A program made the translations under genes and the position numbers. A stretch of DNA of 64,000 nucleotides, from positions 62,001-126,000 of the forward strand of contig JBAOIN010000016.1 of assembly GCA_037045455.1 (NCBI GenBank), given 5' to 3'. The notes under the pieces are model-generated. The model saw only the letters and a program-made list of their open reading frames with translations. It was not told the DNA's origin and ran no database searches. This document shows positions 8,616 through 19,450 of the stretch, piece by piece (the first letter of the stretch is position 1; every line of letters begins with the position of its first letter). This stretch comes from JADKAV01 sp037045455 (lineage in GTDB: Bacteria; Actinomycetota; Actinomycetes; S36-B12; UBA10799).

Positions 8616-10250
8616 CCGATGGCCCGCTGATCGTCCAGAGCGACCACACGCTGCTGCTGGAGATCGACCATCCGCAGGCCGAAGCCTGCCGCCGCGAGAT
8701 CGCGGTGTTCGCCGAACTCGAGCGCTCACCGGAGCACGTGCACACCTACCGGCTGACCAAGCTCGGTCTGTGGAACGCCCGTGCCGCCGGGCATGACGCC
8801 GAGCAGATCGTCGACACGCTGGTCCGCTACTCGCGCTTCCCGATCAGTCCGGCGCTGCTGCTGGATGTGACCGAGACGGTAGCGCGCTACGGCCGCCTGG
8901 AATTGCACAACCACCCCGCGCACGGGCTGGTGCTGGTCAGCCACGATCGCGCCGTGCTGGCCGAGGTCCTGCGGCACAAGAAGACCGGCGGCATGCTCGG
9001 TGCCCACATCGACGACGACACCGTGGCGGTGCATCCCAGCGAACGCGGCCGGTTGAAGCAGGCGCTGCTGGCGATCGGCTGGCCCGCCGAGGACCTGGCC
9101 GGCTACGTCGACGGCGAGGCGCACCCCATCGCTTTACGCGAGCAGGGCTGGGTGTTGCGCGACTACCAGCGGCAGGCTGCGGAGAACGCCTACCACGGCG
9201 GTTCGGGCGTCGTAGTGCTGCCCTGTGGCGCGGGCAAGACGATAGTGGGTGCCGCGGCCATGGCGATGGCGCAGGCGACCACGCTGATCCTGGTCACGAA
9301 CACCGTCGCGGCGCGGCAGTGGCGATCCGAGCTGCTGGCCACGGACGACCCTGACAGAGGACGAGATCGGCGAGTACAGCGGACAGTCCAAGGAGATCCG
9401 GCCGGTCACGATCGCGACCTACCAGATCCTGACGTCCAAGCGGAAGGGCGTGTACGCCCACCTCGAACTCTTCGATGCCCGCAACTGGGGCCTGATCCTC
9501 TACGACGAGGTGCACCTGCTGCCCGCGCCCGTGTTCCGCTTCACCGCCGACATCCAGAGCCGGCGCCGGCATCGGGCTGACCGCCACGCTGGTCCGCGAG
9601 GACGGCCGGGAGTCCGACGTGTTCTCGCCTGATCGGGCCGAAACGGTTCGACGCGCCGTGGAAGGACATCGAGGCGCAGGGGTACATCGCGCCGGCGGAC
9701 TGTTGCGAGATCCGGGTGAGCCTCGAGGAGTCCGAACGGATGGCCTATGCGCTGGCCGAACCCGAGGACCGCTATCGCCTGGCCGCGGCCGCCCCCGTCA
9801 AGACCGCAAGTGGTCGAGCAACTCATTGCGTCTCACCCCGACGACCAGATCCTGGTGATCGGGCAGTACCTCGACCAGCTCGACGACCTAGCTGCCGACC
9901 TCGACGCCCCGCTGATCACGGGCAAGACGCCGGTGCGCCGGCGGCAGGAGCTGTTCGACGCCTTCCGGGCCGGCGAGGTGCGGGTGCTGGTCGTGAGCAA
10001 GGTGGCCAACTTCTCGGTCGACCTGCCGGAAGCGCGGGTGGCGATCCAGGTGTCGGGCACGTTCGGTTCCCGTCAGGAGGAGGCGCAGCGGCTGGGCCGG
10101 GTGCTGCGGCCCAAGCACGACGGCGCGACGGCCCACTTCTACACCGTGGTCACCCGGGACACCGTCGACGCCGACTTCGCCGCGCACCGGCAGCGATTCC
10201 TCGCCGAGCAGGGCTACGCCTACCGGATTCTGGACGCTGCCGATCTCTAG
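8612..10250 (+). CDS. XPB/ERCC3-type DNA repair helicase (frame broken four times)
   Basis: A superfamily 2 3'-5' DNA helicase of about 545 residues when the breaks are repaired. The N-terminal damage-recognition-like domain is followed by Walker A LPCGAGKTIVGAA, the DEVH box in LYDEVHLLPAP, TATLVRED, and the C-terminal motifs VSKVANFSVDLPEA and SGTFGSRQEEAQRLGR. Single extra bases near 9344, 9570, 9628 and 9809 shift the frame; removing each restores an uninterrupted match to the family (for example RTTLTEDEIGEYSG or ATTTLTEDE, then IGLTATLVRED, then SLIGPKRFD, then KTAVVEQL). I treat it as an intact gene with sequence errors; if the breaks are real it is a pseudogene. Confidence 0.85.
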
Positions 10251-10348
10251 GCCCGGTTTCGGTGTCTGACGTGCCATCCAAGGTCGGGTTAGGCACCCAA
10301 ACCGTTTTTCGCCGCCCGCGCAGACATCATCCACTTGGCCGAGAACCA

Positions 10349-10399
10349 CTGATTAATCATGGCTCAGCCACGTTCCGCGCAGGACACAGCATTAATCAG
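10349..10399. promoter_or_regulatory. Palindrome and inverted repeat upstream of small unknown gene
   Basis: TGATTAATCA at 10350-10359 is a perfect 10-base palindrome. CTGATTAAT (10349-10357) and ATTAATCAG (10391-10399) form a 9-base inverted pair with centres about 42 bases apart. The AT-richness is unusual for this chromosome. Paired operator sites for a dimeric repressor about 90-140 bases before the next start codon are the simplest reading. Confidence 0.5.
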
Positions 10400-10452
10400 T
10401 ACTTCCTTAGGGCTAGACACAACGCGCAGGCGCCATGCTCGAATGAGCCAAA

Positions 10453-10471
10453 GGTCACGATTTGGTCACGA
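10453..10471 (+). promoter_or_regulatory. Tandem GGTCACGA boxes, 11-base spacing
   Basis: GGTCACGA at 10453-10460 is repeated at 10464-10471, exactly 11 bases later, ending 18 bases before the start codon of the small unknown gene. The layout matches the 11-base direct-repeat units bound by PhoP/RegX3-type response regulators, whose unit begins G(G/T)TCA. An identical spacing of GGTCAC is found before infA. The position close to the start codon would suit repression. Confidence 0.45.
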
Positions 10472-10489
10472 CACGAGGAGGTGGGCCCC

Positions 10490-10813
10490 ATGGTCGACGA
10501 GAAGACTGTCCGCGCAGTTCCGCAGATTGAGGACGTCCGTGACATGCGCCAGGAACTCAACGACACCGCCGACCGCCTCGTCCTCGAAGTGGTCGCCGCC
10601 GCCGACGACGGCTACACGGCTGTGCCGGAATGCCAGCGCCTGATCGCCTGGCTGTCGGCGGAATTCCTGCCCTATGTCACCCCCCGCTTTTCGCAGCCGC
10701 CACAGGACCTCGACGACCTTCAGGACGTGCTCGAGGAACTGCACGGCTCGAACGGTACCGAGGCGGCCCAGTTGAGCCTGCAGGCACGATCTCTGGTCTT
10801 CCGCCTCATCTAG
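10490..10813 (+). CDS. Small acidic hypothetical protein
   Basis: A 107-residue acidic protein predicted to be mostly helical, with no signal peptide or membrane segment. GAGGAGG lies 8 bases before the ATG, a strong ribosome site, and the stop is followed by a 12-base-pair terminator, so this is a free-standing and probably well-translated gene. I do not recognise its family. Its upstream 239 bases hold two kinds of candidate operator, so its expression seems to be controlled closely. Confidence 0.75.
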   Translation: MVDEKTVRAVPQIEDVRDMRQELNDTADRLVLEVVAAADDGYTAVPECQRLIAWLSAEFLPYVTPRFSQPPQDLDDLQDVLEELHGSNGTEAAQLSLQARSLVFRLI

Positions 10814-10849
10814 AAGGCGCGGCGTCGCCTCCCTCGCCCGCCTTCGTCG

Positions 10850-10885
10850 AATGGGCCCCGGCCTGGCACCAGACCGGGGCCCATT
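10850..10885. terminator. Bidirectional terminator hairpin
   Basis: AATGGGCCCCGG (10850-10861) pairs perfectly with CCGGGGCCCATT (10874-10885) across a 12-base loop. It lies between two convergent genes and its last base is part of the glucosidase stop codon. No long T-run follows on either strand, as is common in high-GC actinobacteria. Confidence 0.75.
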
Positions 10886-12230
10886 CACATGCTCAGTCGT
10901 CCGGCTGCAAGTTCGGCGTACCAGCGTCCGGAGTCCCGCACGGTTCGCTGCTGACTGTCGAAGTCGACGTGCACGAGTCCGAACCGCTGCTTGGTGCCTT
11001 CCGCCCACTCGAAGTTGTCCATCAGCGACCAGCAGAAGAAGCCGCGGATGTCCATACCTTCGGCCATGGCACGGGCCACCGACCGCACGTGGCCGGCGAG
11101 GTAGTCGATGCGGAACTGGTCATGGACGGGCTCGGGCCAGGACGTGCCGTTCTCCGTGATGTAGATCGGTGGCAGCCTGTGCGCGTAGTCCGACTTCAGC
11201 CGCAACAGCAGATCGGTGAACGCCTCCGGGACGACCGGCCAGTCGAACGCAGTGCGCGGATACTCCGCGGGCGGGTCGACGAGTTCGAACCCGAGCGGAT
11301 TGTCGGGCCCACCCGCCTTCACCCATTGCGGGCTGTAGTAGTTCACCCCCAGGAAATCCATGGGCGTGCCGATGATGTCCAAGTCGCCGTCCTGGATGAC
11401 GTCGGGTGCCAGCGGCCCGTAGACGTCCTGGACGTCGCGCCGGATTGCGCCCGAGCAGCACCGGGTCCAGGTACTGGCGGTTGAACAGCATGTCCATGCG
11501 TTCGGCGGCCACGATGTCGTCGCGCGAGTCGGAGTTCTGCGGCAGCACGGGCGGGTGGTTGTTCGTCAGTCCGACCGGCTTGCCGCACGTGTCGCGGATC
11601 GCTCGCACGGCCAAGCCGTGCCCGAGCAGTTGATGGTGGATCACCCAGTAGACGCGGTCCAGTTCCCATAAGCCGGGCGCATGCGTGCCGAGCACATGTC
11701 CCAGCGACGTGTGCACCGCCGGTTCATTGAGAGTGATGAAGGCGCTGACCCGGTCGCCGATCCGCTCGGCGACGATCGCGTGCGTAGTCACCGAAGGCTT
11801 CGGCCGTGCCGCGGCTCAACCAGCCGCCCGCGTCCTGCAATGCCTGCGGCAGGTCCCAGTGGTACAGCGTCGGGAAGGCCGCGACACCGCGGGCGAGCAG
11901 GCCGTCGACCAGCCGGTCGTAGAAGTCCAGCCCGCGCGATTCCACCTGACCCGTCCCTTCGGGCAGGATCCGCGGCCAGGAGATCGAGAACCGGTAGGCG
12001 TTGCAGCCCACCTCGGTGAGCAGGTCGAGGTCGGAGTCGGGCAGCGCCGGTAGTGGTCGCAGGCCACATCCCCGGTTTCACCAGTCGCGATCTTCCCAGG
12101 CAGGTGCGCTGAACGTGTCCCAGATCGACGGGCCCTTTCCGTCGGCGTCCGGCGACCCTTCGATCTGGTAGGAGGACGTGGCCGTTCCCCACAGGAAACC
12201 GTCGGGGAAACGGGGCATCGGTTCGGTCAT
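10885..12230 (-). CDS. Family 1 beta-glucosidase (frame broken four times)
   Basis: A GH1 glycosidase of about 447 residues. It begins with FPDGFLWGTATSSYQIEG, holds the acid/base glutamate in ITLNEPAVH, and the nucleophile glutamate in IYITENGTSW. There is no signal peptide, so it should act in the cytoplasm on glucosides. The frame shifts near 12086, 12047, 11788 and 11448; three are repaired by removing one base, and the one near 12047 by removing two (restoring YRLPDSDLDLL) or adding one. It is the last of four co-oriented genes with a BcsB-like protein and a glycosyltransferase, which suggests turnover of a beta-glucan or its oligosaccharides. Confidence 0.85.
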
Positions 12231-12312
12231 GGTCCGATTCTGCCCTGGCCACGGCGGGCTGGGCGTGAATACGGTCACGCAGTGGCGGGATCCACGCCCA
12301 GCGTCGCAGAGT

Positions 12313-13605
12313 TCAGGCCGGCGCTGGCTCGCTGACCGCCTCCCGCTCGGTCTTGGCCCACGTGGCGTTCCCGCGGAACTGCTTCCACATGCCGATCGCC
12401 ACGACCGGCCACATGAGCCATGTGTACAACAGGTACGGCAGCATGGCAGCGAGCACCCGACCGACGCCTGCGCCACCACGCCCGCGTGCGAGAACCATCA
12501 CGCCGAGGAACGTCGGGCCGACGGACAGCTGGATGTAGAAGAGCAGCAACAGCGGTGACCCCCATGGCAGGTAGGGAACCCCGAAGAACAGCGCGAGGAC
12601 GATCGCCAGTAACAACGCCAAGCCGACGATGCTCTGCAGGACCGGCAGCAGCAGCGAGATGGCGGTGTCCAGTCGCCGGATCCCGTACAGCTCCCGGGAA
12701 TGCAGACGACGCACGTCGCCCAGCACCTGCAGGTTGCCCTGGAACCAGCGGGCGCGCTGCCGGTACAGCTTCCGCACGTTGTTGAGTCCCTGCTGAGCCA
12801 CCTGGGTGTCCGGCTCGTGCTCGCCGCGCCAGCCGGCGGACAGGCACCGCAGGCCCAGTTCCTGGTCCTCGGTCAGGTAGTGCGACCACGGTCCCTCTTG
12901 GCCCGCCACGTCAGCCAGCGCGGTCAGCCGGTTGAACTGCCCGTTGCCGCCCAAAAAGGCCGTCCCCCAGTAGGACCGGCCCACCTGGAACAAGCCGCCG
13001 AAGATCATGAATTCCAGGGCCTGCATGCGGGTCAGCCAGCTTGACTGGTTGTAGATGTGCACGTGCACTTGAACGCCGCCGACTGCTGGATCGTCGAAGT
13101 GCCGGGCGACTGCGGCCGGCGCGTCCGCGGCCAGCCTGCCGTCGGCGTCGACGATGCCGAAGATCACTCGTTCGTCCGGAAACTCCGGATGGTGCGGCAG
13201 CACTTCGGAGCGGACGCGCTCGAAGGCGGCGTTCAAGGCGGCTGCTTTGCCCACGCGTGCGTTGGGCGGTGCCCGCGTGAGTACGGCCAGGTCCGGACCG
13301 GCCAACCCCGCCAGCACCTCCTCGGTGTTGTCGTCGGAACCGTCGTTGATGACCAAGATCACCTTGTGGGTCGCCCGCACGGCGCGTAAGCGGGCCACGC
13401 TGTCGGCAATCGTGACCCCTTCGTTGAGGGCCGGAACGAGGAACACCCACAGGTAGTCGGCCTCGTTACCGGGGGGCCGCGCACGCAGTGTGCGCAGATA
13501 GCGACCGCCGGAGATGTAGAGCACGATCGTCCAGACGTAGCCGATCATGATGGCCACGAACGACACGTAGTAGACGGCAAAGACGATCCAGTCCCACAGT
13601 GTCAT
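12313..13605 (-). CDS. Processive family 2 glycosyltransferase, cellulose-synthase-like
   Basis: A 430-residue membrane glycosyltransferase. An N-terminal helix precedes the GT-A domain with the D,D,D,QxxRW set: VINDGSDD near 107, DADG near 165, TEDQELG near 248 and QRARW near 291. Three or more C-terminal helices follow, as in BcsA and hyaluronan synthases. No PilZ domain is present, so direct c-di-GMP control is unlikely. The ATG at 13605 is one base from the stop of the BcsB-like gene; the longer frame to 13665 would enter that gene. It probably polymerises and exports a polysaccharide from a nucleotide sugar. Confidence 0.85.
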   Translation of the reverse strand: MTLWDWIVFAVYYVSFVAIMIGYVWTIVLYISGGRYLRTLRARPPGNEADYLWVFLVPALNEGVTIADSVARLRAVRATHKVILVINDGSDDNTEEVLAGLAGPDLAVLTRAPPNARVGKAAALNAAFERVRSEVLPHHPEFPDERVIFGIVDADGRLAADAPAAVARHFDDPAVGGVQVHVHIYNQSSWLTRMQALEFMIFGGLFQVGRSYWGTAFLGGNGQFNRLTALADVAGQEGPWSHYLTEDQELGLRCLSAGWRGEHEPDTQVAQQGLNNVRKLYRQRARWFQGNLQVLGDVRRLHSRELYGIRRLDTAISLLLPVLQSIVGLALLLAIVLALFFGVPYLPWGSPLLLLFYIQLSVGPTFLGVMVLARGRGGAGVGRVLAAMLPYLLYTWLMWPVVAIGMWKQFRGNATWAKTEREAVSEPAPA

Positions 13606-13606
13606 G

Positions 13607-15396
13607 TCAGCCTCGCTTGGGCCGACGCCACAGCCACAGCGCCAGTGCCATAAGCAGGACGGCACTGGTCACGCCCGCGGCGATGAGTTGCGGCGTCTGC
13701 TTGTCCGGCGCTGTGCTGGGGGTCTCGAAGGCCTCTGGCAGACCGCCGGACGTGACGTACACCTGCCCGGTCAGCGTCGACCAGCCCGCAGCCGTGGGCC
13801 ACGTGGCCAGAATCTGCGCTGGTTCGGCGGGCTGATCGGAGAGGACGATCAGGTCGCGCTGGCCGCTCTGAAAGGCCTGCAAGGCCGCGTAGTCACCGGA
13901 CTGTCCGGCGGCGAACTCGTGGGTGTCCGATGGCAAGGGAGCGCCAAAGGCATCGGCCTGCTCTGCCGTGACGCCCGCGGCGACACCGCCATCAGGCAGA
14001 TCGGCAACATCTGCCAACGTCACCACGTACTGTTGCGGGCTGCTGGCCGTGGCCGCGGCGAGCAGGCTGGCAATGTTCGGCAGTGCCTGCGTCACCGAAC
14101 CGACCACGGCGACCGGGATCTCGGCGCCGAATGACTGCGGGAAACGCTGGAAGCCTGGTCCCACGGAGGCGCCGAAAGTCGGCGTGATGGTGCTGTTGTC
14201 CACGTCGACCTCGACCTTGCCCGGCAAAGGTACGGTCCGGCAGTCACCGCCGGCGGGCTGGTATTGCAACTCCAGTGTCAGATCATTCACATTGCGCAAT
14301 TGCAAGAGCGGACACAGTGAAGCGCAGCCCGACGCGGGAGTCCGTGGTCAGGGTCTGGGAGGCGATCAGTTCGTCGTTCCACAGCACATTCACGCGGCCC
14401 TGCTGACCCGCCAGCACCGGTGTGGCGGTGGCTTGCAGGTCGACGATCAGCTGCTTGACCGGCGCGCCGAACCACGCCTGCGCCAGCGGCACCGTCTGTG
14501 CCACCCGGCCGATGCCGGATACCGCCAGGTCAGAGATGCCCAATCGCGCGAAGCTGGCGGTGTCGGTCACCGGGTCGTAGGCAGCGGTGCCGGGCAGATC
14601 GGTGACCGAAGCCAGGTCGAGCAGACCGGTGTTGGGATCAGCCAGCGAGATCGCGGCAGCCGGCAGTTCCGCGGCATCCCCGCTGACCAGCAGGCGGCCG
14701 TCCTGCACCGCCAAGCTGTTACCCCCGGTGCCGTTCTCGGTGACAACCAACGTGCGGCTGCGCGGAGATGTCGGCTGTGGATCGTCGGTGGTAACCAGTG
14801 TCACTGAGGTCTGATCCGGGAAGAGGTGCCGCAGTGCCAGCACGGCGTCCAGGCCGGCCTGCTGCTCGGCCGGGGTTGGCTGGGACGGTACTGCGATCAC
14901 GTAGGCAGGCGAGCCCGCAGCGAGGAACTCGGCGATGGTCGTGGGGGCCGGCGGGTCGGCATCCAGCCGCAGCACCGGGTCCGTCAGCGTGGCGACCGCC
15001 TGATCGTCCTGCCAGCAGTCCTGGTGCGGCTGCAGAGCCGCGCGCAGACCGATGGTGATGCCACCGTCGACGACGTCCGAGGCAGCGAGGTCGACGGTCA
15101 ACGGACCACCGCCGACGGCCGGAACCGACGCGGCGCGCCTGCCGTTGACCGTGATCACCAAGTCGCCGGGAGTGCTGTAACTGGAGTCGATGGTCCCGCG
15201 CAGTCGGATCGGCGCGGTGCCCTCCGGAACCGGCACCACGACCTCTGCGCTGCCGTACCCGCCTTGCACAGACAGCGTGTAGGGGAACGGGGCCGTGGCT
15301 GCCCGGGCTGGCATTGCCTGGCAGCACGCTCACGGCGGCGACCAGCAGCGCAAGCAGCACGTGCCATCGTCTGGGGCTGACTAGCGTCGCGGTCAT
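13607..15396 (-). CDS. BcsB-like cell-surface glucan synthesis protein (frame broken twice)
   Basis: After repair, about 595 residues: an N-terminal signal sequence (HVLLALLVAAVSVLPG), a large extracytoplasmic part with repeated beta-sandwich stretches, DCWQDDQAVATL near residue 130 as in cellulose synthase subunit B proteins, and one C-terminal transmembrane helix followed by WRRPKRG. Extra bases near 15322 and 14293 shift the frame; removing them joins the signal peptide and the two large segments. Being directly upstream of the glycosyltransferase with a one-base gap, it is the likely partner that guides the nascent chain across the envelope. Membership of the BcsB family is inferred from layout and a few motifs, not an alignment. 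Confidence 0.7.
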
Positions 15397-15408
15397 CGCT
15401 GGACTCGT

Positions 15409-16041
15409 CTACAGCGACGCGACGCTGATCTTGTCGAACGTGACCGCAGCGTCCTCGGCGTAGAAGCCGACGGCTCCGCTGCGGTACGGCCGTTGGGTGT
15501 CGGTGAACGTGGCCACCGCCTCGCCGTCGATGCGGACTGAGATCTTGTTCCCGGAAGCAGTGAGCACCACCTGTTGTGAGGCTCCCTCCTCCGCAGCCGG
15601 ACTGTCGCCAGTCGCGAGGAAGCGCTGCCCGCCCGGGTACGCCGGATCGCGCTTGCCGAGTTCCCAGCCGTTGGTCTTCAGCGCCACGTAGTAGAAATGC
15701 TCAGGGTCCTGGTAGCGCGTGACCAGCCAGCCGGTTTCCCACGGATTGGCGGACGAGCCCGTGCGCAGTTGAGCGTTGAGCGTGACCCGGGTCTTCAACC
15801 GGACGTTCGTCTGCGACGTGCCGACCACGAGGGCGGCATGCGTCGTGTCCGCGGTGGTCGCGACCGCGGGTTGCAGGGTGAGCTTCGACGGAGTGGCAGT
15901 CACGGAGCCGTAGCCGGCGAAGACGACCCGCCAAGATCCGTAGGTGTCACCGTCGGTCAGGGTGGCTGCCTGTGCCGGCCCGCCGGCTGCGAACGTCAGG
16001 CACACAAGACCCGCGACGGCGCATCCGAGACCCGACCTCAT
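15409..16041 (-). CDS. Secreted concanavalin-like jelly-roll protein
   Basis: A 210-residue protein with a clear signal peptide ending near AQAA at residue 26. The rest has the alternation typical of laminin G/concanavalin folds, with YYVALKTNGWELGKRD and a C-terminal FYAEDAAVTFDKISV strand, as in the DUF1080-like or lectin-like families. It starts the four-gene minus-strand operon, 12 bases before the BcsB-like gene. It may bind the polysaccharide made by the locus. No catalytic residues can be proposed. Confidence 0.7.
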   Translation of the reverse strand: MRSGLGCAVAGLVCLTFAAGGPAQAATLTDGDTYGSWRVVFAGYGSVTATPSKLTLQPAVATTADTTHAALVVGTSQTNVRLKTRVTLNAQLRTGSSANPWETGWLVTRYQDPEHFYYVALKTNGWELGKRDPAYPGGQRFLATGDSPAAEEGASQQVVLTASGNKISVRIDGEAVATFTDTQRPYRSGAVGFYAEDAAVTFDKISVASL

Positions 16042-16121
16042 GTCTTCTTCTTCGGCAGTAGGTGCCCAGTGGATGAGGGCTTGTCGATCAAGACGCGGTG
16101 CGGCGATGCCGATGGTGGGGT

Positions 16122-17513
16122 ATGACTTCGTTCGCGGTACGTCCGGGGCCGGACACTGACGACCGGGTGCGCTGCCTGGTCGTCATGGGTACTCGCCCCG
16201 AGGCCATCAAGATGCTGCCCGTCGTCCAGGCGCTGCAGTCCTCGGAGTTGCTCCAGCCGTACGTGGTCAACACCGGCCAGCATGCCGATCTGGTGGCGCC
16301 GATTCTGCGCGCCGCGGGAATTGAAGCCGACGTCAACCTGGAGATCGGCGGTACCGGCAACACGATCAACGGCCTAGTGCGCGATTGTGTGGCTGCATTC
16401 GACGACCTGCTGCTGATGCTGCGGGGCGGACCGGAGCGGCGCTCCCGCCCGCGGTTGTTCGGTGCGGCGGAGAACTCCGGCAACCCGTACCCGGCGCTCA
16501 CACTGGTGCACGGCGACACCACCTCAGCGATGGCCGCCGCGCTGGCGTCGATGGGCTGCAAACTGCCGGTCGTGCACGTCGAAGCCGGACTGCGTACCCG
16601 CGACATCCTGTCCCCGTTCCCGGAGGAGCTGAACCGTCAGTTGATCTCCCGCATGGCGGCATTTCACTTGGCACCGACCCCGGCCAACCAGGCCAACCTC
16701 ATCCGCGAGGGAGTGGACCCGGAGCGTGTCTTCGTCACAGGCAACACCGGCATCGACGCTCTGCACTGGGCGGCTGATCTGCATCAGGAATGGCCGGACC
16801 CACGCCTGGCCCGGCTGGATCAACTCGACGTGCCCCTGCTGGTCGTCACCGCGCATCGCCGCGAGAACCTCGGCGCCCCGATCCAGCGCATCGCTGCCGC
16901 AGTACGGCAGATCGCCCTGGAGCGCCCGGACCTGGTCGTGGTGTGGCCGGTCCACCCGAACCCCAAGGTGCGCGACGACGTGTACGGGATTCTCGGCGGC
17001 ACCCCGAACGTTGTGCTCACCGAGCCGATGGACTACATCCCGTTCGCACGCCTGTTGCAGCGGGCGACGCTGGCGATCAGTGACTCCGGCGGCGTGCAGG
17101 AGGAGGCTCCCAGCGTCGGAACGCCAGTCCTGGTGGCCCGGGAAGAATCCGAGCGGCCCGAGGGCGTGGAGGCCGGTGCGCTGATCCTCGTGGGCAGCGA
17201 TACCGACCGCATCCGGGAGGTCAGCCTGAAGCTGTTGTCCGACCCCGCGGCCCGATCCGCCATGACGGCAATCCGCAATCCCTTCGGCGACGGCCATGCA
17301 GCGCGCCGGATCAGGGAGGCGTTGGAGTACCTCGTCTTCGACACCATGCCCCCCGACCGATACGGCGCGGCGTTCAGCCGCATGAAGGTCCTGGAGGCCT
17401 CGGGCTACGACGCCCGCGAGATCGAGATCACCTCGGGCAAGATCGCCGCTGCGCATCCGGAACTGCGCAAGGGGGCCGGGGCGATGCTGGCGCTGGCGTC
17501 GATGCGCCGCTGA
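16122..17513 (+). CDS. wecB: UDP-N-acetylglucosamine 2-epimerase (non-hydrolysing)
   Basis: Interconverts UDP-GlcNAc and UDP-ManNAc. Motifs in order: GTRPEAIKMLP, VHGDTTSA, HVEAGLRT, PFPEELNRQLIS, VTAHRRENLG, and SDSGGVQEEAP. At 463 residues it is longer than the usual 370-390: about 30 extra residues lie before the substrate motif (near LLLMLRGGPERRSRPR) and about 70 follow the last motif. ATG 16122 was chosen because it leaves a short leader before the first strand; ATG 16098 is possible. It is divergent from the glucan operon and may supply ManNAc for a cell-surface polymer. Confidence 0.88.
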   Translation: MTSFAVRPGPDTDDRVRCLVVMGTRPEAIKMLPVVQALQSSELLQPYVVNTGQHADLVAPILRAAGIEADVNLEIGGTGNTINGLVRDCVAAFDDLLLMLRGGPERRSRPRLFGAAENSGNPYPALTLVHGDTTSAMAAALASMGCKLPVVHVEAGLRTRDILSPFPEELNRQLISRMAAFHLAPTPANQANLIREGVDPERVFVTGNTGIDALHWAADLHQEWPDPRLARLDQLDVPLLVVTAHRRENLGAPIQRIAAAVRQIALERPDLVVVWPVHPNPKVRDDVYGILGGTPNVVLTEPMDYIPFARLLQRATLAISDSGGVQEEAPSVGTPVLVAREESERPEGVEAGALILVGSDTDRIREVSLKLLSDPAARSAMTAIRNPFGDGHAARRIREALEYLVFDTMPPDRYGAAFSRMKVLEASGYDAREIEITSGKIAAAHPELRKGAGAMLALASMRR

Positions 17514-17544
17514 GCCGCCCGCCGCTTGGGCCGGACACGACGAA

Positions 17545-17571
17545 GGGGCCGGCCCGTAGTGGACCGACCCC
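17545..17571. terminator. Hairpin between wecB and groEL
   Basis: GGGGCCGGCCC, five bases, GGACCGACCCC; on the groEL strand the pairing uses G-U wobbles. It sits between two convergent stop codons 75 bases apart and probably terminates groEL, perhaps both transcripts. Confidence 0.6.
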
Positions 17572-17587
17572 AACGCGTGGATCAGGA

Positions 17588-19213
<1,626 letters not shown>

Positions 19214-19327
19214 CGGTTGTGATTCCTCCCGAAGGTGGGTTGATGAATGCCCGGTGCCCGCGACGGACGGCCGCTGCCCCACCGGTCACGTCCCGGGGAG
19301 AACAGGTGGCCTCACCTGCATTCGGTG

Positions 19328-19354
19328 TTAGCACTCTCCCGCTGAGAGTGCTAG
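19328..19354. promoter_or_regulatory. CIRCE operator 1 (HrcA site)
   Basis: TTAGCACTC, nine bases, GAGTGCTAG: matches the CIRCE consensus with one mismatch at the final base. It lies downstream of the predicted groEL start of transcription and about 115 bases before the groEL start codon. Confidence 0.93.
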
Positions 19355-19359
19355 AGCCA

Positions 19360-19389
19360 TTGTTAGCACTCTGCCCTTGAGAGTGCAAG
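19360..19389 (-). promoter_or_regulatory. groEL promoter overlapping CIRCE operator 2
   Basis: CIRCE 2 is TTAGCACTC at 19363-19371 and GAGTGCAAG at 19381-19389. On the minus strand the same bases contain a -35 TTGCAC (19388-19383) and a -10 TAACAA (19365-19360) separated by 17 bases. HrcA bound here would directly exclude RNA polymerase. The two operators are 35 bases apart start to start. Confidence 0.85.
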
Positions 19390-19450
19390 TGACTCCAGTA
19401 GATCATTCCTGCTGCCGATGGCCTATGTGAGCCGAGGATCAGGGAGAGAA

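Noticed and set aside
12030..12060. Deletions in the GH1 gene and in rplF (near 46509 and 46777) as a separate error class
   Set aside because: In each case removing two bases at a codon boundary gives a better family match than adding one, so all breaks can be described as insertions. This is not proven.
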